Source: Planctomycetota bacterium
Lineage (GTDB): Bacteria > Planctomycetota > UBA1135 > GCA-002686595
DNA: 41,563 nucleotides
Direction of reading: 5' to 3'
Assembly: GCA_016872755.1 (NCBI GenBank)
Contig: VGZE01000013.1
Coordinates: forward strand, 1-41,563
Shown: in pieces, positions 33,816 to 40,368 of the stretch
Numbering within the stretch: position 1 is the first letter of the stretch
Layout of the letters: the number at the start of each line of letters is the position of its first letter
Notes under the pieces: generated by a model
What the model saw: the letters and a program-made list of their open reading frames with translations, nothing else
The model's database searches: none
What the model was told of the DNA's origin: nothing
Position numbers and translations under genes: made by a program

Positions 33816-33903
33816 CCCGGCACCGTACGCCCCGATCGGAATGGTTTTCAAGGGCGGCAGCCGAGGTCAAGCGGCGCGGGCGGCCGGACCGATAGGCACC
33901 CGC

Positions 33904-34416
33904 ATGGCGTTTGCGCAAACATCGCTCAGCGGACTGGCTTGGCGCGCGGCGCGCGTCGGTCTGTGCGGCGGGCTGGCGTGGATGCTCCTGTTCCAGGTCT
34001 CGGTCGTGCGCGGCAGCTCGATGACTCCCGGCATTCGAGACGGCGACCGCATCCTGGTCGAGCCGTGGAGCTATTGGCTGACCGAGGTGGAGCGCGGCGA
34101 CGTCGTCGTGCTGCGCTATCCGCTCGATCCGCAGGTCGACTACATCAAGCGCGTGATCGGGCTGCCCGGCGACACCGTCGCCATCGTCGGCGGCCGGCTG
34201 TGGGTGAACGGCTCGCTCTACGACGAGCCGTATGCGATCGACGACGCGTTGGCCTGGCATGTCGAGCGCGTGCGGCCCGACCACTGTTTCGTGCTCGGCG
34301 ACAATCGCCCGCGCTCGGCGGACAGCCGTGACTTCGGTCAGGTGCCGCTCGATCTGCTGCGCGGACGCGTCGATCTGCGCGTGTGGCCCCTCGCGCGCGC
34401 CGGTCGGCTCGACTGA
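33904..34416 (+). CDS. lepB: Signal peptidase I
   Basis: This 170-residue type I signal peptidase cleaves Sec and Tat signal peptides at the outer face of the inner membrane. It has one N-terminal membrane helix (about 15-35) and the Ser/Lys dyad: Ser39 in RGSSMTPGI and Lys82 in YIKRVIGLPGD. The C-terminal VLGDNRPRSADSRDFG is also present. It is shorter than the E. coli enzyme, like many other bacterial forms. It is divergent from the GGDEF gene and 52 bases from its longest possible start. A GC hairpin follows its stop. A neat fit with the many exported proteins nearby, though that may be coincidence. Confidence 0.93.
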   Translation: MAFAQTSLSGLAWRAARVGLCGGLAWMLLFQVSVVRGSSMTPGIRDGDRILVEPWSYWLTEVERGDVVVLRYPLDPQVDYIKRVIGLPGDTVAIVGGRLWVNGSLYDEPYAIDDALAWHVERVRPDHCFVLGDNRPRSADSRDFGQVPLDLLRGRVDLRVWPLARAGRLD

Positions 34417-34419
34417 GCC

Positions 34420-34437
34420 GGGACGGGGCGGCGTCCC
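34420..34437 (+). other. Inverted repeat between lepB and the SDR gene
   Basis: GGGACG (34420-34425) and CGTCCC (34432-34437) form a perfect 6-bp repeat with a 6-base loop. The left arm covers the expected -35 position of the -10-like TACACT at 34443. No T-run is present. It may be an operator or a weak transcript end for lepB. Confidence 0.35.
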
Positions 34438-34442
34438 CGGAC

Positions 34443-34448
34443 TACACT
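34443..34448 (+). promoter_or_regulatory. Candidate -10 giving a leaderless SDR mRNA
   Basis: TACACT (4/6) ends six bases before the SDR ATG at 34455. Transcription would begin at or next to the start codon. The -35 position is occupied by the inverted repeat rather than a consensus hexamer. Confidence 0.4.
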
Positions 34449-34454
34449 GTCGCG

Positions 34455-35201
34455 ATGAGCACCGCTCCGCTCGCACAGGCCGATCGTCGACGCATCGCGC
34501 TGGTCACCGGCGGCGTGCGCGGCATCGGTTTGGCCTGCGCGCGCGAGCTGGCAGGGCGCGGCGACGAGGTCTGGATCGGCTGGCGCAGCTCGACCGAACG
34601 CGCCGCGGCCCTGCGCGCGGAATTCGGCGAACGACTGTTGCGCGCGGACCTGGCGCGCGAGGAACAGGCGGCCGGGCTGGCCGCGGAGCTCGAGCGCCGG
34701 CGCGGCGGGCTGGACGTGTGGGTGCATGCCGTCGGCGACTTCGAATCGGGTCCGCTGGAGGCGACCGACGCGGCCGCGCTGCAGCGACTCTTCGACAGCA
34801 ATGTGAGCAGCTTCCACACGGCCTGGCGCGCGCTGGCGCCGCTGCTGCGCGCGCGGCGCGGACGCGTGCTCGCGTTCGCGTGTCCCGGACTGGCCGGCTT
34901 GCGACCGCGCCGCCAGGCCGCCGCCTACGCGGCGGTCAAGAGCGCGCTGTGCGTGCTGGTGCGCTCGCTGGCCGTCGAGGAGGCCGCGCGCGGCGTGACG
35001 CTGCACCTGTTGTCGCCGGGCGTCGTGCCCCACGATGCGGCCCATCCGGACACGCTGGCGACCGAGCTGCAGCAGGCGATACCGCAGGGCCGGGTCGCGA
35101 CGCCCGAGGAGATCGCGCGCTGCGCGGCCTGGCTGGTTTCCGACGAAGCGCGGCATGCGACTGGCGGCGAGCTCGTCGTTTCGGGAGCATGGCAGTTGTG
35201 A
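34455..35201 (+). CDS. Short-chain dehydrogenase/reductase-like protein with altered active site
   Basis: This 248-residue classical-length SDR has the N-terminal cofactor motif TGGVRGIG (residues 19-26), YAAVK (Tyr-xxx-Lys) and a C-terminal ATGGELVVSGAWQL, typical of FabG/PTR-like enzymes. Two catalytic-framework positions deviate: the NNAG strand reads VHAVGD, and the serine expected 13 residues before Tyr is Gly (ACPGLAGLRPRRQAAAY). The structural Asn in FDSNVSSF remains. It may be a low-activity reductase, act on an unusual substrate, or bind NAD(P)H without catalysis. The stop shares a base with the following sulfatase start (TGATG). Confidence 0.82.
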   Translation: MSTAPLAQADRRRIALVTGGVRGIGLACARELAGRGDEVWIGWRSSTERAAALRAEFGERLLRADLAREEQAAGLAAELERRRGGLDVWVHAVGDFESGPLEATDAAALQRLFDSNVSSFHTAWRALAPLLRARRGRVLAFACPGLAGLRPRRQAAAYAAVKSALCVLVRSLAVEEAARGVTLHLLSPGVVPHDAAHPDTLATELQQAIPQGRVATPEEIARCAAWLVSDEARHATGGELVVSGAWQL

Positions 35202-37024
35202 TGATCTTCTCGAGAATCGGGATGCGCGCGGCTCATCTGGCGCTGTTCTGCGCCTGCGTGGTGTTCGTGTGCGGCTGCGGCGAGTCGCGCGATCCGGCGC
35301 CGCGCGCCAAGTCGGTCCTGCTCGTCACCTTGGACACGACACGCCGCGATGCGCTCGGCGTGTATCGGGATCTGGCCAGCAACGGCGCGCCGCGCGCGGC
35401 GATCAGCCCGAACCTGGATGCGCTGGCGCGCCAGTCCGTGATCTTCACGCGCTGCAGCACGACGGCTCCGCTGACCTTGCCGGCCCACGCCTCGATGTTG
35501 ACCGGGCTGTACCCGGTGCGGCACACCGTGCACATCAACTCGATGCAGGCCGTGCCGCAATCGGCCACGACGCTGGCCGAGGAGCTCCAGCGCGCCGGTT
35601 TCGAGACGGCGGCCTTCGTCGGCGCGGTGGTGCTCGATCGAGCCTTCGGGCTCGCGCAGGGGTTCCAGACCTACACGAGCCCGGTTGCGCCCAAGGTGCA
35701 GGAAGCTCTCAGCTACGGTGAGCGGCCGGCGAGCGAGGTCACGCACGATGCGCTGGAGTGGTTCAAGGGCCGCGACCGCACGCGTCCGTTCTTCGCGTGG
35801 CTGCACTACTACGACCCGCACCTGCCCTACGAGCCGCCTCCGCAGTTCCGCGAGCAGGCCGGGAAGAACTCCTACCACGGCGAGGTCGCCTACGTGGACC
35901 ACGAGCTGCAGCGCGTGTTCGCGTTGCTCGAGGAGCAGGGCCTGTGGGACGAGCTGCTCGTGATCGTGACCTCCGACCACGGCGACAGCCTCGGGCAGCA
36001 CAACGAGGATACGCACGGTCCGCTGGCCTACGAGACGACGATCGCCGTGCCGCTGCTGGTGCGCTGGCCCGACGGACGGCTGGCCGGGACGCAGGACGCA
36101 ACCCTCACCAGCGTCGTCGACGTCTATCCGACCGTGCTCGAAGCGCTCGACCTGCCGCTGCGCGGGTCGATCGACGGGATCAGCTTGTGGGAACCCGCGC
36201 GGGCCGGGCGCGACGGCGTGTACATGGAGGCCTTGTACGGTTACCACGCCTTCCGCTGGAGCCAGCTGCTTGGCTGGCGCGACGAGCAGGGCAAGTACCT
36301 GCACAGCGCGCGGCCCGAGTACTACGACGTCGACGCGGATTTCGACGAGGTGCACGATCTGCTCGCGCAGCGACCGGCCGAGGCCGAGCGCGCCAGGAAG
36401 CGCTTGCAGCAGTTGTTCAAGCTCGACCGGCTGTCCGTCGGGGAGGCCGACAAGGTCGATGGCTCGATGCTGGCGAAGGTGGCCATGCTGGGCTACGTCG
36501 GAACGGGATCGATGGGCAACCTGATCACGGGCACCGACGCGAATCCGCTCGAGACCGGAGATCGGCCGGCGCCGGCCGACTGCATGCCGCGCTATGTGAA
36601 GGCGACGCTGGCGCAGTCGTACCTGTACGCGAACAACGGCGCGATGGCCTTGCCGCTCTTGGAGGCCGTTCTGGCCGGTGAACCGAAGAACCCCAATGCG
36701 CTGTTCATGTACTCGTCGGCGCTGATCCAGACACGTCTGCACGAGCGCGCCTTGGCCGCCGTGGAGTCGGCCTTGAAGTGGGGGGAGCCCTGGTACGGAC
36801 TGCACCGGAACAAGGGCATGTGCCTCGAGCAACTCGGTCGGATCGAAGAAGCGATCGTCGAGTACAAGCGCGCTCTGGAGCTGGAGCCGGATTTGACTGT
36901 GGTCTGGCTGCGCCTGTCGGAAATCGCGCGCAAGGCCGGCGACGAGGCCGAGGCCAAGCGCTGCTACGACCGCGCCGTCGAGCTCGGGCTGCCGACCGAG
37001 GGTGCCGACGCGCCGCCGCGCTAG
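35201..37024 (+). CDS. Sulfatase-superfamily (alkaline phosphatase fold) lipoprotein with TPR tail
   Basis: This 607-residue protein starts with a signal ending in lipobox V-C-G-C (Cys26 from ATG 35201; ATG 35222 is an alternative start). Residues about 35-350 form the sulfatase fold: LLVTLDTTRRDALG (metal Asp), TAPLTLPAHASMLTG at the nucleophile, and VTSDHGDSLGQHNEDTHG. Where sulfatases have C/S-x-P-S-R, this has T-L-P-A-H. Formylglycine formation is therefore not possible, and Thr92 may be the nucleophile, as in phosphodiesterases or phosphoethanolamine transferases. Residues about 455-600 form TPR repeats (YGLHRNKGMCLEQLGRIEEA). The substrate is unknown. Confidence 0.85.
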   Translation: MIFSRIGMRAAHLALFCACVVFVCGCGESRDPAPRAKSVLLVTLDTTRRDALGVYRDLASNGAPRAAISPNLDALARQSVIFTRCSTTAPLTLPAHASMLTGLYPVRHTVHINSMQAVPQSATTLAEELQRAGFETAAFVGAVVLDRAFGLAQGFQTYTSPVAPKVQEALSYGERPASEVTHDALEWFKGRDRTRPFFAWLHYYDPHLPYEPPPQFREQAGKNSYHGEVAYVDHELQRVFALLEEQGLWDELLVIVTSDHGDSLGQHNEDTHGPLAYETTIAVPLLVRWPDGRLAGTQDATLTSVVDVYPTVLEALDLPLRGSIDGISLWEPARAGRDGVYMEALYGYHAFRWSQLLGWRDEQGKYLHSARPEYYDVDADFDEVHDLLAQRPAEAERARKRLQQLFKLDRLSVGEADKVDGSMLAKVAMLGYVGTGSMGNLITGTDANPLETGDRPAPADCMPRYVKATLAQSYLYANNGAMALPLLEAVLAGEPKNPNALFMYSSALIQTRLHERALAAVESALKWGEPWYGLHRNKGMCLEQLGRIEEAIVEYKRALELEPDLTVVWLRLSEIARKAGDEAEAKRCYDRAVELGLPTEGADAPPR

Positions 37025-37034
37025 CCCGACCCGT

Positions 37035-37874
37035 CTAGGGTGCGACCGCCGCGGCCGGGCGCGCGATGCGCGTGCGCAACTCGCCGATCGCGTCGATCGC
37101 GCACACGACCGTGTCGCCATCGACGAGCGGCCCGACACCCGCCGGCGTGCCCATCAAGATCAGATCTCCGGCATGCAGTGTCAGGTGGCGCGAGAGCCAC
37201 TCGATCGCATGCGGGACGTCGACCACGAGGTCGCGTGTCGAAGCGCGCTGCCGCGCTTCGCTGCCGCCATCGGCATGCTCGACGCGGCAACTGAGCTCGA
37301 GCGCGGCCCAGTCCGCGTCCGCGCGCGGCACGAAGCACGGCCCGAGCGGACAGAACCCGTCCATGTTCTTCGCGCGCAACCACGGGTGCTTGAGCTCGCG
37401 GTCCTGACCCTGCAGCGTGCGCGCGGTCAGGTCGTTGGCGACCGTGTACCCGGCGACGTGCTCGAGTGCGTGCTCCAGCGGGATGTCCGCGCCGCCGCGG
37501 CCGATGACCACGGCCAGCTCGACCTCGTGATCGACGCGCTGCGTGTACCACGGGCGCACGCGAACCGTTTGCCCGGAACCGATCACCGTCTCGGGCAGCT
37601 TGCAGAAGAACAGCGGTTGCTCCGGGACCGCTTCATTGAACTCCGCCGCGTGCTCGCGAAAGTTCTTGCCCAGTGCGAGGATCTTGCCCGGTCGCGTGGC
37701 CAGCGGTGGCGCCAGCGGGAGCGCGCGCGGATCCGCGACGCGCTCAGGCCCGCCCTCGAGCGCGCGCAGCGCGTGCGCGCGCCAGGTTTCGATGTCGCGC
37801 GGCAGTCCGCGCAGCTCGTGGAAGACACCGTGCCGTTCGACCACATCGCCGCGCTCGGTTCGATAGATGCGCAT
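37035..37874 (-). CDS. Fumarylacetoacetate hydrolase (FAH) family protein
   Basis: This 279-residue FAHD1-type enzyme, typically a metal-dependent hydrolase or decarboxylase of acylpyruvates, homoprotocatechuate-pathway products or similar beta-keto acids. It has the metal triad Glu117 and Glu119 in VDHEVELAVVIG and Asp148 in VANDLTAR. Lys169 in AKNMDGFCPLGP and the C-terminal GDLILMGTPAGVG are also present. The N-terminal 60 residues are a typical short lead domain. A perfect GGAGG lies 8 bases before ATG 37874. It is downstream of the 37889 gene, probably co-transcribed, and convergent with the sulfatase gene (10-base gap). Exact substrate unknown. Confidence 0.9.
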   Translation of the reverse strand: MRIYRTERGDVVERHGVFHELRGLPRDIETWRAHALRALEGGPERVADPRALPLAPPLATRPGKILALGKNFREHAAEFNEAVPEQPLFFCKLPETVIGSGQTVRVRPWYTQRVDHEVELAVVIGRGGADIPLEHALEHVAGYTVANDLTARTLQGQDRELKHPWLRAKNMDGFCPLGPCFVPRADADWAALELSCRVEHADGGSEARQRASTRDLVVDVPHAIEWLSRHLTLHAGDLILMGTPAGVGPLVDGDTVVCAIDAIGELRTRIARPAAAVAP

Positions 37875-37888
37875 GCTCGGGTCCTCCG

Positions 37889-39625
37889 CTAGCGCGGTCG
37901 CGCGTAGGAAAGGGTCAGCAGTGCGTACGACGTCGCCAAGACCGGATTGCCTTCCCACCAGCGCGGGCTGTTGTCGTTCTTCCAACTGCCGTCCTGACGC
38001 TGCAGCGAGCTCATGCGCCCCGCCAGCTCCGCGCGCCAGGCGTGCACGGCGCCGGCGCGATCGGTCAGCGTGTCCGCGCCGTACAGGTCCAGTGCGCGCG
38101 CCATCGAGTGGAAGTAGTAGAACAGACCCTGGTAGGGCGCGGCCGGGTCCGTGCCGCCGTCGAAGCCCGGATTCACGTCCAGCGTGTAGTTGTCCGACAG
38201 CCACTTCCAGGCCGCCTGCACGCGCGGATCCTCCTTGGCTACGCCCGCGAACAGGTAGCAGCGCAACAGCGCGTAGGTCATCGAACCGTAGGAGCGCGGC
38301 ACCTTGGTGCCGTCGGCGAGCTCGATGAAGCCGGCCTTGCTCTCGCCCGGCGCGTAGCCGGCCCCGCCGTCGTCGCCGCTCTTGATCGTCGCGCCGCCCT
38401 CGCGGATCGCGAGGTCGTTGCTCTCGGAACGATTCTGGCAGCGCTGCAGGAACAGGAGCGCCTTCTGGAAGGCCGGATCCTTCTGATCCAACCCGCTCGC
38501 GGCCAGGGCCTCCAGGGCCATGGAGAGATTCGAGAGGTCGGGCCGCTCGTCGCCGCCGTACCCGATGCCGCCGTAGTAGCGATCGCCCTCGCTGTAGCCT
38601 GAACCCTCGTCGGATTGCAGCGATTTGAGGAAGCTCTGCGCCTCGGCGATCAGCGCGCGATCCTCGGGCCGCGCCGCGGCGGCGATCGCCATCACCATCG
38701 CGCTGGTCACGTAGTTCGCCATGCCGCCCTCGCGGATGCGGCCGGAACGATACTCGGCCGTCAGCCAATCCAGACCCGCGCGCAGCGCCGCCTCGACCGC
38801 CGGATCGCGCGGCTGCGGCAGGCGCGCGAGCGCGGTCAGCGCCATCGCGGTGACGCCCACATCGGGCTTGCCATCGCGACCGAAGCGCCCCGGCAGTCCC
38901 GGCAGCATCTGCGTGAGCAGGTAGCGCGCACCGCGCTCGAGCGCGGCGCCGACCTTGACGTGATCGGCCGGCCCGAAGGCGGGCAGCGGCTCGGCCGCGC
39001 GCGGCGCGCTGGGTTGCTCGCTGCGCTTGAGCACGCGCCAACTCGCGTTCAAGGCCAGCACCGCCTGCGCGGTCGCGATCATGGGGCCCGCGGGGCCGTC
39101 CCAGGACTTGTCGGACTTGCGACTGGTCAGCCACTGCGTGGACTGCGCGCGCGCGGCCGCAGCATCGGCCGGATCGACCGGCGGTTGATAGCGGACCTCG
39201 GCCATGCGCGGCGACAGGAAGGCCAGCGCGCGCTGCAGCGTGTCGGTCGCGGTGCCCTCGGGCAACGCGGTCAACGCGGCCACGGCCATCGCGGTGGTGT
39301 CGGGGATGCGCTCGCGCGGCGTGTCGGGATCGGCGATCGAGCCGTCGGTGCGCTGCTTGCCCTGCACGAAGGCGACCGCGCGGGCGATGAACGGGCCGTC
39401 GCTGGGCACGTACTGTCGCGGGCTCTGCGCGAAGGCGCGCAGCGCGAGCGCCGTGGCCTCGATCCCGCCATAGGAACCCGTTGCGAGCTCGAAGCGCGTG
39501 CGCATCCAGTGCAGCGACGGGTCGATCTCGTCGGCCACCTTGGCTGCGTCCTGTGCGCGTGGGGTGGCGGCGAGCAACAAGAGACCGAGTGCGGACAACA
39601 GCAGGCTGAGGCGGGATCGTCGCAT
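37889..39625 (-). CDS. Secreted prenyltransferase/squalene-oxidase repeat (alpha/alpha-toroid) protein
   Basis: This 578-residue protein has a clear Sec signal (MRRSRLSLLLSALGLLLLAA, cleavage near residue 24-26). The mature part is a series of cyclase-type repeats: YGGIEATALALRAF, TDGSIADPDTP, DTTAMAVAALTAL, and KSWDGPAGPMIATAQAVLAL. The final QDGSWKNDNSPRWWEGN then VLATSYALLTL is a good QW-type repeat. The family resembles squalene-hopene cyclases and complement-like toroids but lacks an evident DxDD cyclase motif, so a binding or scaffolding role is more likely than terpene cyclisation. It is 14 bases upstream of the FAH gene. Such proteins are common in Planctomycetota. Confidence 0.82.
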   Translation of the reverse strand: MRRSRLSLLLSALGLLLLAATPRAQDAAKVADEIDPSLHWMRTRFELATGSYGGIEATALALRAFAQSPRQYVPSDGPFIARAVAFVQGKQRTDGSIADPDTPRERIPDTTAMAVAALTALPEGTATDTLQRALAFLSPRMAEVRYQPPVDPADAAAARAQSTQWLTSRKSDKSWDGPAGPMIATAQAVLALNASWRVLKRSEQPSAPRAAEPLPAFGPADHVKVGAALERGARYLLTQMLPGLPGRFGRDGKPDVGVTAMALTALARLPQPRDPAVEAALRAGLDWLTAEYRSGRIREGGMANYVTSAMVMAIAAAARPEDRALIAEAQSFLKSLQSDEGSGYSEGDRYYGGIGYGGDERPDLSNLSMALEALAASGLDQKDPAFQKALLFLQRCQNRSESNDLAIREGGATIKSGDDGGAGYAPGESKAGFIELADGTKVPRSYGSMTYALLRCYLFAGVAKEDPRVQAAWKWLSDNYTLDVNPGFDGGTDPAAPYQGLFYYFHSMARALDLYGADTLTDRAGAVHAWRAELAGRMSSLQRQDGSWKNDNSPRWWEGNPVLATSYALLTLSYARPR

Positions 39626-39632
39626 GGATTCA

Positions 39633-39661
39633 ATTAACGTCCGCCGCCGGGGCGGGTTCAA
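39633..39661 (-). promoter_or_regulatory. Candidate promoter for the squalene-repeat gene, near-leaderless
   Basis: On the minus strand TTGAAC (39661-39656), a 17-base spacer and GTTAAT (39638-39633) form a plausible sigma-70 pair. Only seven bases separate the -10 from the ATG at 39625. It is closely back-to-back with the rightward element at 39674. Confidence 0.4.
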
Positions 39662-39673
39662 GCGCGCCGCGGC

Positions 39674-39679
39674 TAGGCT
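39674..39679 (+). promoter_or_regulatory. Candidate -10 for the glycosyltransferase gene
   Basis: TAGGCT ends 8 bases before ATG 39688, with no consensus -35 upstream. It is recorded because the same spacing recurs at other transcription-unit starts in this window. Confidence 0.3.
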
Positions 39680-39687
39680 GTTCGGCC

Positions 39688-40368
39688 ATGGCGCGACGCT
39701 GCCTCGTATTCGCCAAGGAACCCGTGCCAGGGGCGGTCAAGACGCGCCTGTGCCCGCCGCTGTCGCCAGAGCAGGCCGCCCGGTTCCACGCCGCCGTGCT
39801 CGACGACCTGCTCGAACGACTGGGCGCGGCCCCGGGAATCGACCTCCGCCTGCTGCTGTGGCCGCCCGAGGCGGTCGAGCGCGGTCGCCGGCGCTGGCGC
39901 GTCGATGTGCAGGCGCAACGGGGCGCCGATCTGGCCGAGCGGCTCGATGCCGCCTTGGGCGAGCATGCGCCGGCCGTGCTGGTCGGCAGCGATCTGCCGC
40001 TGCTCGACGCCGAGCACGTATTCGAGGGGCACGCACGGCTCGCACGCGGCGCCGATCTGGTGCTCGCGCCCGATGGCGGCGGGGGCTTCGGCCTGGTCGG
40101 GCTGGCGCGGCCCTGCCCGGGCCTGTTCGCGTCGGTTCCGATGTCCGCGCCGAATACCTTCGAGGCGACGCTCGGGCGCGCGCGCGCGCATGCGCTGCGC
40201 TTCGAGCTGCTGCCCGCGCTGCCCGATGTCGACACGCACGCGGACCTGTGCGCGTTGGTCGAGCCCCTTGCGCGCGCCACCGACTTGCATGCACCACGCA
40301 CGCGAGCACTCGTACGCGACGTGCTGGCGCAGCATCCGTGCACGGACGCCGCGGCGCGCGAGCGCTAG
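39688..40368 (+). CDS. TIGR04282-type glycosyltransferase/nucleotidyltransferase-fold protein (DUF2064)
   Basis: The 226-residue GT-A-like protein carries the family N-terminus FAKEPVPGAVKTRLCPPL (residues 8-25), the metal-site GSDLPLL near residue 109-115, and a glycine stretch PDGGGGFGLVG. Members of this family are often annotated as 'glycosyltransferase' from their fold; the actual substrate is generally unknown. It is divergent from the squalene-repeat gene. Its TAG stop shares CTAG with the lpxB stop on the opposite strand. Arg/Ala-rich C-terminus without further motifs. Confidence 0.85.
   Translation: MARRCLVFAKEPVPGAVKTRLCPPLSPEQAARFHAAVLDDLLERLGAAPGIDLRLLLWPPEAVERGRRRWRVDVQAQRGADLAERLDAALGEHAPAVLVGSDLPLLDAEHVFEGHARLARGADLVLAPDGGGGFGLVGLARPCPGLFASVPMSAPNTFEATLGRARAHALRFELLPALPDVDTHADLCALVEPLARATDLHAPRTRALVRDVLAQHPCTDAAARER

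Noticed and set aside
35201-37024. Calling the sulfatase-fold gene a formylglycine sulfatase
   Set aside because: The nucleophile position is Thr, not Cys or Ser, and the motif Arg is His, so formylglycine chemistry is not supported.
37889-39625. Calling the toroid protein squalene-hopene cyclase
   Set aside because: It is exported and I do not see a DxDD catalytic motif; only the repeat architecture is shared.
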